NCBI GenBank assembly: GCA_020161755.1
Contig: JAIUOS010000008.1
Location: forward strand, 87,373 to 151,372
Length of the DNA stretch: 64,000 nt
Direction: 5' to 3'
Source of the DNA: Actinomycetota bacterium
Lineage (GTDB): Bacteria; Actinomycetota; Actinomycetes; Propionibacteriales; Propionibacteriaceae
Within the stretch, counting starts at the first letter, position 1. Each line of letters begins with the position of its first letter. A program made the position numbers and the translations under genes. The notes below the pieces were generated by a model. That model worked only from the letters and a program-made list of their open reading frames with translations. It was not told the origin of the DNA and made no database searches. Of this stretch, positions 17,507 through 26,208 are shown one piece after another.

Positions 17507-17779
17507 ATGCAGGATCCGAAGCGGCAGGCGTGGCTCTACCTGGTGGCAGGCGTGGTGGCGATCATCGCGGCCGCCTACTTCCTGTCGGTCGACTCCGCCG
17601 GCGGTGGGGGCGATTTTTCGATCCTCGACTGGGCGATCCTCGGCATGGGCGTGGTGGCCACCTTCCGCGGCGTCCGGATGTTCCTCGACCTGCGCAAGGA
17701 CGCGGCGAAGGCCGCGAGCACGCCCAAGGTCGTGCTGCCCAAGCCCAAGGACCCCAAGCCCCCGACGACCGGCGAGTAG
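17507..17779 (+). CDS. small two-helix membrane protein, function unknown
   Basis: Hypothetical protein of 90 aa that I do not recognise. Two hydrophobic segments are visible (WLYLVAGVVAIIAAAYFLSV about 9-28; ILDWAILGMGVVATFRGVRM about 39-58), followed by a Lys/Pro-rich cytoplasmic tail (KVVLPKPKDPKPP). Codon use matches the neighbours, with G or C in nearly all third positions, and it is convergent with the YbjQ-like gene. That supports a real gene, but there is no functional clue. Confidence 0.65.
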   Translation: MQDPKRQAWLYLVAGVVAIIAAAYFLSVDSAGGGGDFSILDWAILGMGVVATFRGVRMFLDLRKDAAKAASTPKVVLPKPKDPKPPTTGE

Positions 17780-17788
17780 CCGCAGAAG

Positions 17789-17854
17789 AGGGGACGTCCC
17801 CTTTCGTTTCGGTGTCAGCGCATGGACCAAAAGGGGAATGTCCCCTTTTGGTCC
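17789..17854. terminator. two palindromes of the GGGGAC/GTCCCC repeat family between convergent genes
   Basis: First is the 14-bp palindrome AGGGGACGTCCCCT (17789-17802). Second is a perfect 14-bp stem, GGACCAAAAGGGGA (17824-17837) with its complement at 17841-17854 and an ATG loop. The pair fills the space between the stops of the small membrane protein (17779) and the YbjQ-like gene (17860), so a bidirectional terminator is likely. A near copy of the second stem occurs at 31221-31252. Confidence 0.65.
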
Positions 17855-17859
17855 GCTCG

Positions 17860-18243
17860 TCAGCGCATCGGGGGCGGCGCGGTGAGCCCGGCCGACTGCT
17901 TGGTCGCTCCCGGCTGGCCGCCGGGGATCGGCTCGACCACGACGGCGGTGCCGTAGGCGCAGATCTCGGTGAAGGTCTGGCCGATGTCGCCGGTGTCGAA
18001 GCGCATCGCGACGATCGCGTTCGCGCCGCGGGAACTGGCGTCCTGCCACATCCGCTGCATGACCTGCTGGCGGCTCTCGTAGACGAGCTTGGTGTACTCG
18101 TCCACCTCGCCGCCGCCCAGCGAACGGAAGCCCGCGATGATGTTGGCGCCGATGTTGGCGCTCCGGACGGTCATGCCCATGACCTCGCCGAGCACCGCCT
18201 CGATGCGGTAGCCGGGAACGTCATTCGAAGTGACAATCAGCAT
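17860..18243 (-). CDS. YbjQ/UPF0145 family protein
   Basis: Small protein of 127 aa of the YbjQ family (DUF74). The start MLIVTSNDVPGYRI and the core GEVMGMTVRSANIGANIIAG are the family's signature. The middle helix (YTKLVYESRQQVMQRM) and SRGANAIVAMRFDTG follow, and a Pro-rich tail ends the protein. Family members form pentamers of unknown function. Nothing in the neighbourhood defines its role. Confidence 0.88.
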   Translation of the reverse strand: MLIVTSNDVPGYRIEAVLGEVMGMTVRSANIGANIIAGFRSLGGGEVDEYTKLVYESRQQVMQRMWQDASSRGANAIVAMRFDTGDIGQTFTEICAYGTAVVVEPIPGGQPGATKQSAGLTAPPPMR

Positions 18244-18354
18244 GGGGCGATCCTAGGACCACGGGGGCGTCCGGATCGGGAATGGAACCGGTTCGTCTGC
18301 GGCCTCGGGAAACGGGCCGGACGTGCATTCTTCTCCGACCGGGCGGGACGGGCC

Positions 18355-18996
18355 TCAGGTGCGCTGGTAGGCGTCCCGGAGGTTGTCCTCGGAGTTCTGC
18401 CGGTACTGGATGAAGATGCCGGCGCCCGCCAGCACGACGAAGCCGACCGTCCAGGCCGTGTGGCTGGGCAGGTCGACCTTCCAGGCCATCTGGTCGAACC
18501 AGTCGAGGCGTTGACCGAGCATCAGCTGGATGCCGTCCACCACCGAGGCGGCGCCCACGAAGGCCGTCAGGACGACGAGGAGGAGCTTCGGCAGGTTGAG
18601 CGTCCAGCCCACCATGACCAGACCCGCGGCGACCGCCATGCCCATCGCGAACGAGATCCAGCCGGGCATGGACAGAGCGCCCACCAGGATCTGGCCGAGA
18701 CCGAACCCGACCGCACCCATCGAGACCAGCACCGCGACGGTGTAGAAGGCGAACGAGAGCCAGGCGACCAACAGCGCCAGCCCGATCGCGAACGCCCACC
18801 ACGGGACGGTGGCGAGCGGCGGCCCTGGGAACCGCTCCAGCAGCAGGTAGTAGCCGAAACTGCCGGCGACGAAGCCGACGATCGCACCCCAGACGGCCAG
18901 AACCACTCTGGCGGCCGAGTGCCCGACGAAACAGAAAACCAGACCCAGGCCAATTTCGGCCAACCCCACCCAGACCTGGTCCATCCCCAGAACCAT
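18355..18996 (-). CDS. multi-pass membrane protein, DUF4203/TM198-like
   Basis: Integral membrane protein of 213 aa with about seven hydrophobic helices (for example GLGLVFCFVGHSAARVVLAV, ALLVAWLSFAFYTVAVLVSM and MAVAAGLVMVGW). Glycine-rich spacing between helices (GAIVGFVAGSFGYYLLL) resembles the DUF4203/TMEM198 fold. ATG at 18996 is chosen because the upstream reading frame is polar and Arg-rich; ATG at 18984 (MDQVW) is an alternative. Function unknown. It is divergent from the PEPCK-like operon. Confidence 0.72.
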   Translation of the reverse strand: MVLGMDQVWVGLAEIGLGLVFCFVGHSAARVVLAVWGAIVGFVAGSFGYYLLLERFPGPPLATVPWWAFAIGLALLVAWLSFAFYTVAVLVSMGAVGFGLGQILVGALSMPGWISFAMGMAVAAGLVMVGWTLNLPKLLLVVLTAFVGAASVVDGIQLMLGQRLDWFDQMAWKVDLPSHTAWTVGFVVLAGAGIFIQYRQNSEDNLRDAYQRT

Positions 18997-19261
18997 GTGG
19001 GTGAGGGTACCCGGCCGGGGCCGCAAGGTATATCGGTTGGGCAGCCTTTTTTCGTTCAACCGCCAGAATTGTTCAAGAAATGTCGTTCGGACGTGCCAAT
19101 CGCGCCATTTGTGTCCCCCTTTCGGGGGATAGTTGCGTTGCCCTGCGACGCCGCTCCGGACGGCCCGAAACGCTGCACAGGGCCGGCGCATCCGTCAACT
19201 TTGGGGCACCGTCGGCGAGACCGGTCAAGAGGCACCGGTGACCAGCGCCGACAATAGGGGC
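18997..19261. promoter_or_regulatory. divergent intergenic region upstream of the PEPCK-like operon
   Basis: 265 nt between the DUF4203-like gene and the PEPCK-like gene. It contains a relatively AT-rich stretch (19025-19080) that should hold divergent promoters, and a CCCCC/GGGGG hairpin with loop TTTC (19115-19128), possibly in the operon leader. No convincing operator was found. Confidence 0.35.
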
Positions 19262-22200
19262 ATGGCCCAGATCGAACATGCCGCCATCTACCTCCGCCTC
19301 GCCCAGCTCGGCCTGCCGACGCCGGCCGGGGTGCAGGACACCGCGACCGCCCGCCTGGTGGCGCCGATCCTCGCCCGGCAGCGGGAGCTCAGCCGCCGCC
19401 TGGCCGACCGGCTGTGCGCGGCGGACGGGCGCATTCAGAACTGGCTGGACGACTACCTGGCCGACACCGGCCTCACCCCGCGGCTCCCACGGCGCACCTT
19501 CGTCCTCGACGAGCCCGGCCTGGCCCGCGCCCTGTCGCTGCCGGCCGACTCCGACGCTTTCTCGTCCCCGCTGCTGAGCAGCTACCGGCTCGCCAACGGC
19601 GTCCTGCACAACCCCGCCAACGACCGCCGCACCACCGCCGGCGTCTTCCACATCGCCGAGGGCGGCCTGCCGATCCCCGACGACAAGATCGCGGTGCCGA
19701 AGGCGGTCTTCGCGCGCCTGCTCGACCTGGCGTTCCAGCCGCCCCAGGACGCCTTGGTGCTGCCCTACACCGCCAACCAGGCCGAGCCCGCGGCCTGCTT
19801 CGTGTCGCTGCAGCTGCGTCCGCTGGTCGCCCCTGAGGTTCCCGGCTGGGTGCGCGAGAAGCGCATGGAGGCCCGGTTCATCGTGCCCGGCGGCCTGGTG
19901 GCGAACCTCGACTTCGTCGAGGGCATCTTCGGCAACGGCGGCGACCCCTACCTGCCCGAGCACGACGCGTCCCTGGCCCCGGAGACGTGGACGGGGCATA
20001 CCGGCGCGGTGATCCTCGCCCCGCACCTGACCGCGGTGACCAAGAAGAGCCTCGGCCTGCCCCACGTCACCGAGGCGACCGACCGGCAGCGCCGCGACGG
20101 CCAGTGCTGGGAGGCCGAGGACGAGCTCTACAACGGCGGCCAGGCGTTCAAGGTGTGCGCGCGCGACGAGCGCGGCGTGATCGTCACCGTGATCGCCGAC
20201 AACTACTTCGGCTACTGCAAGAAAGAGGTCAAGACCCAGATCAGCTACTCGGCGAACCTGTTCGGCAACGCCGAGGAGGAGCACGCCGGCGGCGCCCTGG
20301 TCTACCCCAGCTACAACCTCGGCCAGGAGTACACCGTGGCCCGCGCCGGTGACGGCTACGCCCTCGCTGACGTGCTCGCCCGCGACCCGGGACGCTTCGA
20401 GCCGCAGCCCGAGGGCCACGCCCTGGACACCGAGCAGCCGCACATCGTGCTGGTGCCGGAGTGCCCGACGTTCTCGCTGCGCACCCTGACGGCGAGCTGG
20501 ACCAACCCCGACGGGGTGGAGGGCTCGATCCGGCTGCGCGCGGACAAGACCTACCTGACGCCGGACGGCTACCAGGTGCGGATGGTCCAGCAGGTCGCCG
20601 ACCGCACCCAGTGGAGCCTCGTCGGCACCGTCGCCATGGCGACCAGCTGCCACAAGCCGGCCACGGTGTCGGGCGGCGGCAAGTCCGAGATCTCGAAGGC
20701 GATCACCGACGCGTTCATCTTCGGGAACGCCTACTCCCCCGACTACGACGCCGACATGGACGCGGTGGCCGCGATCCTCGCCCGGGACTTCTCCGACCGT
20801 TTCGCCGACCCGGCGCAGCGCGGCCAGGACCAGCGCGAGCTGCTCGCCGACGACCGCTCGATCGGCAGCGTGATCAAGCTGCTGACGCCGTCCACCGCCG
20901 AGTACACGCCCGAGTACAACGACTGGCTCGACTCGATCCCGCAGCACGTCAAGGAACTCGTGTTCGTGGTCAAGCGGTTCTACCGTCCCGAGTGGGGCGG
21001 CGACTGGCGCAGCCACTTCACCGTGGGCATCATCAACGGCCGCCGGGGCATCAACCTGCGCCTGGACGGCGAGAAGATCATGGTGAACATGCTCCGGGTC
21101 GGTTTCGACACCGACGGGTCCTGGCGGCTGTTCGGCCTGCGGCACGACTTCAACCCCGCCGTGAAGGTGCAGACCGAGGACGACATCACCGCGTCCGTCG
21201 TGGTCGGGGGCCACATGCTGGGGCTGGACGACTCCCGCTCCTACAAGCTGGTCGAGAACTGCGAGGAACTGCTGTTCCAGCGTCCGGACGACGCGATCCA
21301 CCGCGGCTACGACAAGCAGGCCGAGGCCGACATCGCGTCCCCGGGCACGTTCCTGTCGAACTTCCAGCCGCTCGACCATGCCGACGCCGTCGAGATGGTG
21401 GACGACGCGGTGGCGTTCAGCCAGTTCACCGAGCCGATGGCCAAGCTGATCAGCGACTTCGCGGCCGCGCCCGCCGACCGGTCGCCGGCCTACTTCGTCT
21501 CCTCGGCGAACCCGCGCCTGGTGGACGGCAAGCCGAGCAAGAACCCGCGCTACCTGCAGAAGCGGCCCGACCGCACCAACGCCGCCGCGACCGCGGTGGC
21601 CGACCTGGCCTCGCACCTGGTGCGGCGGCTGCCGTCCCACGACCCGCTGGCGCTGCCGGTGGACATCGTGGCGGCCGGACGGCGCAACAACCCGGCCGAC
21701 GTGGGGGTGCCGCCGCTGTGCTCCTACAACCCGCTGCACTACATGGAGCTGCCGGAGCTGTTCGCCGAGTTCATCTCCTCGATGACCGGCAAGTCGCCGT
21801 CCACCACCGGCGCGGGCTCCGAGGGTGCGATGACCAAGGGCCCGTTCAACGCGATGCCCGCGGTGCTCGACCTGAACGCGGCGCTGCTGTCGTTCGCGCT
21901 CACCGGCTACGACGGCTGGGTGTCCTGCGCGGGCACCGTCGGGCCGCAGGTGCGCGTCGACCACGACATCTCGATGCTCGTGCCCGAGGTGTTCTCGCGG
22001 ATGACCCCGAGCGAGCGAACGGCGTCCAACCTGGTCGCCGAGGGCGCCCTGGAGCGGATCTGCGACAGCGAGCACGACGGGCAGAAGGTGCTGGCCAGCC
22101 GGCTCGGCTACCGCATGACCCAGGCGTTCGCGCGCAAGTACTTCGGCCGGATCTTCCTGCACCCGCACGCGGTGTTCACCCCGGAGATGCTGCGTCCCGA

Positions 22201-22648
22201 GCTGCAGGACCCGGCGGTGTTCGCCGAGTCGGTGGCGACGATCGTGGCCACGCACGAGCGGGTGGCGAAGGCGTACTTCGACGACGGCACCGTCTCGCTG
22301 GCGATCCCGCCGCTGCGGGCGCTGCTCGAGATCATGGCGCACGGTGCCTCCGCGGAGGGCTGGACGCTGGAGACCCCGGAGTTCCGGGCCCTGTTCGAGC
22401 GGGGATCGATCCTCGCGTCCGACTGGTACGCCGCACGGCTGGACGCCAAGCAGCGGGCGGCGGCCAACCGGGCCGACGCCGGACTGAAGGCGCTGGAGAA
22501 GTTCATCTCCACCCCGGGCAACGAGGAGCCGTCCCAGCGCCTCGACGTCCCCGGGCGCATCGAGGCCGCCCAGGCCGAGTACGACAAGTTCAGCAGCGCC
22601 GGCTACCGCGAGGGCATCATCGGCACCGTCGGCCGCCAGCCGCTGTGA
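19262..22648 (+). CDS. probable PPi-dependent phosphoenolpyruvate carboxykinase
   Basis: Large soluble protein of 1128 aa with no membrane segment. I identify it as PPi-type PEPCK (PEP carboxytransphosphorylase, PEP + CO2 + Pi = oxaloacetate + PPi), the ~130 kDa family described from Propionibacterium freudenreichii and Entamoeba. The grounds are length, a kinase-like loop SGGGKSEISKAI near residue 471-480 (comparable to the PEPCK kinase-1 loop), and its carbon-metabolism neighbours. Conserved-looking blocks include GSEGAMTKGPFNAMPA and RKYFGRIFLHPHAVFT. The chosen ATG is close to a weak AGGGGC site; GTG at 19238 in the same frame is possible. Its stop overlaps the nifJ start (GTGA). The identification is from memory and should be treated as probable. 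Confidence 0.7.
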   Translation: MAQIEHAAIYLRLAQLGLPTPAGVQDTATARLVAPILARQRELSRRLADRLCAADGRIQNWLDDYLADTGLTPRLPRRTFVLDEPGLARALSLPADSDAFSSPLLSSYRLANGVLHNPANDRRTTAGVFHIAEGGLPIPDDKIAVPKAVFARLLDLAFQPPQDALVLPYTANQAEPAACFVSLQLRPLVAPEVPGWVREKRMEARFIVPGGLVANLDFVEGIFGNGGDPYLPEHDASLAPETWTGHTGAVILAPHLTAVTKKSLGLPHVTEATDRQRRDGQCWEAEDELYNGGQAFKVCARDERGVIVTVIADNYFGYCKKEVKTQISYSANLFGNAEEEHAGGALVYPSYNLGQEYTVARAGDGYALADVLARDPGRFEPQPEGHALDTEQPHIVLVPECPTFSLRTLTASWTNPDGVEGSIRLRADKTYLTPDGYQVRMVQQVADRTQWSLVGTVAMATSCHKPATVSGGGKSEISKAITDAFIFGNAYSPDYDADMDAVAAILARDFSDRFADPAQRGQDQRELLADDRSIGSVIKLLTPSTAEYTPEYNDWLDSIPQHVKELVFVVKRFYRPEWGGDWRSHFTVGIINGRRGINLRLDGEKIMVNMLRVGFDTDGSWRLFGLRHDFNPAVKVQTEDDITASVVVGGHMLGLDDSRSYKLVENCEELLFQRPDDAIHRGYDKQAEADIASPGTFLSNFQPLDHADAVEMVDDAVAFSQFTEPMAKLISDFAAAPADRSPAYFVSSANPRLVDGKPSKNPRYLQKRPDRTNAAATAVADLASHLVRRLPSHDPLALPVDIVAAGRRNNPADVGVPPLCSYNPLHYMELPELFAEFISSMTGKSPSTTGAGSEGAMTKGPFNAMPAVLDLNAALLSFALTGYDGWVSCAGTVGPQVRVDHDISMLVPEVFSRMTPSERTASNLVAEGALERICDSEHDGQKVLASRLGYRMTQAFARKYFGRIFLHPHAVFTPEMLRPELQDPAVFAESVATIVATHERVAKAYFDDGTVSLAIPPLRALLEIMAHGASAEGWTLETPEFRALFERGSILASDWYAARLDAKQRAAANRADAGLKALEKFISTPGNEEPSQRLDVPGRIEAAQAEYDKFSSAGYREGIIGTVGRQPL

Positions 22649-25600
22649 CCGGGCAACCACCCACCCGCGCCACCATCGACGGGAACGAGGCGGCCGCCCG
22701 GGTGGCGCACGCGCTGAGCGAGGTGCTGGCGATCTACCCGATCACGCCGTCCTCGGCGATGGGGGAGTCGGCGGACGCCTGGTCGGCGGCCGGCCGCACG
22801 AACCTGTGGGGCGGGGTGCCGGAGGTCGTCGAGCTCCAGTCGGAGGCCGGAGCGGCCGGCGCCCTGCACGGCGCGCTCACCAAGGGGGCCCTGGGCGCCA
22901 CGTTCACCGCGTCCCAGGGGCTGCTGCTGATGCTGCCCAACATGTTCAAGATCGCCGGCGAGCTCACCCCGGCGGTGATCCACGTCGCGGCGCGGACGGT
23001 GGCCACGCACGCGCTGAGCATCTTCGGCGACCACTCCGACGTGATGGCCGCCCGCACCACCGGCTGGGCGATGCTGTGCGCGTCCAGCGTGCAGGAGGCG
23101 CACGACTTCGCGCTGGTCGCGCACGCCGCGACGCTGCGCTCCCGGGTGCCGTTCGTCCATTTCTTCGACGGGTTCCGCACCAGCCACGAGGAGAACACGA
23201 TCGAGCTGCTGGCCGACGCCGACCTGCGGGCGCTGGTGCGCGAGTCGGACGTGCTTGCCCACCGGGCCCGCGGCCTGACGCCGGACGCGCCGGTGATCCG
23301 CGGGGTGGCCGAGAACCCGGACACGTTCTTCCAGGCCGCCGAGGCCGCCAACCCGTTCCACTTCGCCGTGCCCGACGTGGTCGCGAAGGTGTTCGACGAG
23401 CTCGCCGGGCGCACCGGACGCCGCTACTCCCTCGTCGACTACCACGGCGCCCCGGACGCCGAACGGGTCGTGGTGGCGATGGGGTCCGCGTCCGGCTGCC
23501 TCGCCGAGACCGTGGACGAACTGGTGCGCCGCGGCGAGAAGGTCGGCATGGTCACGATCCGGCTGTTCCGCCCGTTCCCGACCGAGGCGTTCCTGGACGC
23601 GCTGCCGGCCACCGTCCGTTCGATCGCCGTCCTCGACCGCACCAAGGAGGCCGGCGCCCCCGCCGAGCCCCTGCACGCCGACGTCCTCGTCGCGCTCTCC
23701 CGGCGACCGAGCGAGGGGGTGCACCCTCGCGTGATCGGCGGACGCTACGGGCTGTCGTCCAAGGAGTTCACGCCGCAGATGGCGAAGGCGGTCCTCGACG
23801 AGCTCGCCGCGGACAAGCCCAAGCCGCGGTTCACCGTCGGCATCGTCGACGACGTCACGCACCTCTCGCTCACCCCGGACGCGACGTTCCGCGTCCCCGA
23901 CGAGCACCTCTCGGCGGTGTTCTTCGGGCTGGGCTCGGACGGCACCGTCGGCGCGGCGAAGAACTCGGTGAAGATCATCGGCGAACAACCGGACGCGTTC
24001 GCGCAGGGCTACTTCGTCTACGACTCCCGCAAGTCCGGCGCGGTCACGGTGTCACACCTGCGGTTCGGCACGACGCCGATCCGGGCCACCTACCTGGTCG
24101 ACGCCGCCGACTTCGTCGCCGTCCACCAGTTCGAGCTGCTCACCTCGATGAAGACCGTCGACGTGGCCCGTCCCGGCGCCACGTTGCTGCTGAACTCGCC
24201 GTACGGCGAGGACACCTGGGAGCACCTCCCGGTCGAGGTGCAGGCCGAGATCGCCGACAAGCAGTTGCGCACCTGGGTGATCGACGCCGAGGCGGTGGCG
24301 AAGGCCGCCGGCCTGGGCAAGCGCATCAACACCGTCATGCAGCCGTGCTTCTTCTACCTGTCCGGGGTGCTGCCGGCCGACGAGGCGGTGGCGGCGATCA
24401 AGGTGGCGGTCGAGCAGACCTACGGCCGTCGCGGCCGGACGGTCGTCGAGCGCAACTTCGCCGCGATCGAGGCCGCCATCGCGGCGCTGCGTCCGCTGCC
24501 CGCCGCGCTGCGTCCGTCCAGCCGCACCCACCGGCTGCCGCCGCTGCCGGCCGAGGCCGGCGACTTCGTCCACCGTGTCACCGGGGTGATGCTGCACGGG
24601 CAGGGCGACCTGTTGCCGGTGAGCGCGCTGCCGGTGGACGGCGCGTGGCCGACCGGAACGTCGAAGTGGGAGAAGCGCGGGCTGGCGGCCGAGCTGCCGA
24701 TCTGGGACGCCTCGCTGTGCATCGACTGCGGCAAGTGCGCGGTGGTCTGCCCGCACTCCGCGATCCGGATCAAGCTGGCCGATCCGGCCGACCTCGCCGG
24801 CGCCCCGGAGGGCTTCCGGCACAAGGAGTACAAGGATCGCCAGCTGCCCGGGAAGCGCCTGGTCGTGCAGGTCGCGCCGGACGACTGCACGGGCTGCGGC
24901 ATCTGCTCCGACATCTGCCCGGCCCGCTCGAAGAGCGAGTACAAGCACAAGTCGCTCGACATGGAGCCGGCGCGCGAGCACCGGGACGCCGAGCGGGCGA
25001 GCTTCGACTTCTTCCTCGGCCTGCCGGAGATCGACCGGACGCTGGTGCGCCACGACCAGGTGAAGGGCGTCGCCCAGCTGCAGCCACTGTTCGAGTTCTC
25101 GCTGGCGTGCTCGGGCTGCGGCGAGACGCCCTACATCAAGACGCTCACCCAGCTGTTCGGCGACCGGATGATCATCGCGAACGCGACCGGCTGCTCGTCC
25201 ATCTTCGGCGGCAACCTGCCCACCACGCCGTACACGACCAACGCGGACGGCCGCGGCCCGGCCTGGTCGAACTCGCTGTTCGAGGACAACGCCGAGTTCG
25301 GGCTGGGCACGCGGGTCGCGCAGGACCTCCAGCACGCCGAGGCGCGGCGCCTGCTCGCGTCCCTGCGCAACGAGGTCGGCCACGAGCTCGCCGACGCCCT
25401 GCTGGACGCCGACCAGTCCGGCGAGACGGGGCTCGCCGCCCAGCGCGAGCGGGTCGCCGCGCTCAAGGGGCTGCTGGCTGCGCATGTCGCACAGAACCCG
25501 CCGGCCGCGCGGCTGCTGTCGCTGGCCGACGAGCTGGTCGACAAGGCGGTGTGGATCATCGGCGGCGACGGCTGGGCGTACGACATCGGGTACGGCGGCC

Positions 25601-26208
25601 TCGACCACGTCCTCAGCAGCGGGCGCAACGTGAACATCCTGGTGCTCGACACCGAGGTGTACTCCAACACCGGCGGGCAGGCGTCCAAGGCCAGCCCGCG
25701 CGGCGCGACGGCGAAGTTCGCGACCGCGGGCAAGCCCACCGCCAAGAAGGACCTCGGCGTGCTCGCGCAGGCCTACGGCGACGTCTACGTCGCGCAGCTC
25801 GCGATCGGCGCCAACCAGCAGCAGACCGTCCGGGCGATGCTCGAGGCGCAGGCGTGGCCCGGCCCGTCCCTGCTGATCGCCTACTCCACCTGCATCGCCC
25901 ACGGCATCGACATGGCCACCTCGATGACCCACCAGTCCGACGCGGTGGCCAGCGGCTACTGGCCGCTGTACCGCTTCCGTCCGGGCGAGGGCGGGACGCC
26001 GCTGCACCTGGACAGCAAGCCGCCCACGATGCCGGTGCGCGATTTCATGATGAGCGAAGCGCGTTTCGCCATGCTGGCAAGAGCAAATCCGAAACGCGCG
26101 GAGGAATTGGCACAACTCGCACAGGCGGACACCGACGAACGCTGGCACTATTACTCGCAACTGGCCGGTATGGAACGCGGCGTACCGGCGGTCAAGGAGG
26201 AATCATGA
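22645..26208 (+). CDS. nifJ: pyruvate:ferredoxin (flavodoxin) oxidoreductase
   Basis: Single-chain POR of 1187 aa, the usual length. Domains in order: pyrimidine-binding domain with YPITPSSAMGE (about 31), transketolase-C-like domain, gamma domain (FFGLGSDGTVGAAKNSVKII, about 426), two [4Fe-4S] motifs (CIDCGKCAVVCP about 692; CTGCGICSDICP about 748), and the TPP domain (CSGCGETPYIK about 822; NATGCSSIFGG; GDGWAYDIGYGG about 974; YSNTGGQAS). It converts pyruvate and CoA to acetyl-CoA, CO2 and reduced ferredoxin or flavodoxin. The GTG start overlaps the PEPCK-like stop and its own stop overlaps the next ATG (ATGA), so three genes are coupled. It is a second POR beside the giant one at 6674-11674. 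Confidence 0.95.
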   Translation: MTGQPPTRATIDGNEAAARVAHALSEVLAIYPITPSSAMGESADAWSAAGRTNLWGGVPEVVELQSEAGAAGALHGALTKGALGATFTASQGLLLMLPNMFKIAGELTPAVIHVAARTVATHALSIFGDHSDVMAARTTGWAMLCASSVQEAHDFALVAHAATLRSRVPFVHFFDGFRTSHEENTIELLADADLRALVRESDVLAHRARGLTPDAPVIRGVAENPDTFFQAAEAANPFHFAVPDVVAKVFDELAGRTGRRYSLVDYHGAPDAERVVVAMGSASGCLAETVDELVRRGEKVGMVTIRLFRPFPTEAFLDALPATVRSIAVLDRTKEAGAPAEPLHADVLVALSRRPSEGVHPRVIGGRYGLSSKEFTPQMAKAVLDELAADKPKPRFTVGIVDDVTHLSLTPDATFRVPDEHLSAVFFGLGSDGTVGAAKNSVKIIGEQPDAFAQGYFVYDSRKSGAVTVSHLRFGTTPIRATYLVDAADFVAVHQFELLTSMKTVDVARPGATLLLNSPYGEDTWEHLPVEVQAEIADKQLRTWVIDAEAVAKAAGLGKRINTVMQPCFFYLSGVLPADEAVAAIKVAVEQTYGRRGRTVVERNFAAIEAAIAALRPLPAALRPSSRTHRLPPLPAEAGDFVHRVTGVMLHGQGDLLPVSALPVDGAWPTGTSKWEKRGLAAELPIWDASLCIDCGKCAVVCPHSAIRIKLADPADLAGAPEGFRHKEYKDRQLPGKRLVVQVAPDDCTGCGICSDICPARSKSEYKHKSLDMEPAREHRDAERASFDFFLGLPEIDRTLVRHDQVKGVAQLQPLFEFSLACSGCGETPYIKTLTQLFGDRMIIANATGCSSIFGGNLPTTPYTTNADGRGPAWSNSLFEDNAEFGLGTRVAQDLQHAEARRLLASLRNEVGHELADALLDADQSGETGLAAQRERVAALKGLLAAHVAQNPPAARLLSLADELVDKAVWIIGGDGWAYDIGYGGLDHVLSSGRNVNILVLDTEVYSNTGGQASKASPRGATAKFATAGKPTAKKDLGVLAQAYGDVYVAQLAIGANQQQTVRAMLEAQAWPGPSLLIAYSTCIAHGIDMATSMTHQSDAVASGYWPLYRFRPGEGGTPLHLDSKPPTMPVRDFMMSEARFAMLARANPKRAEELAQLAQADTDERWHYYSQLAGMERGVPAVKEES

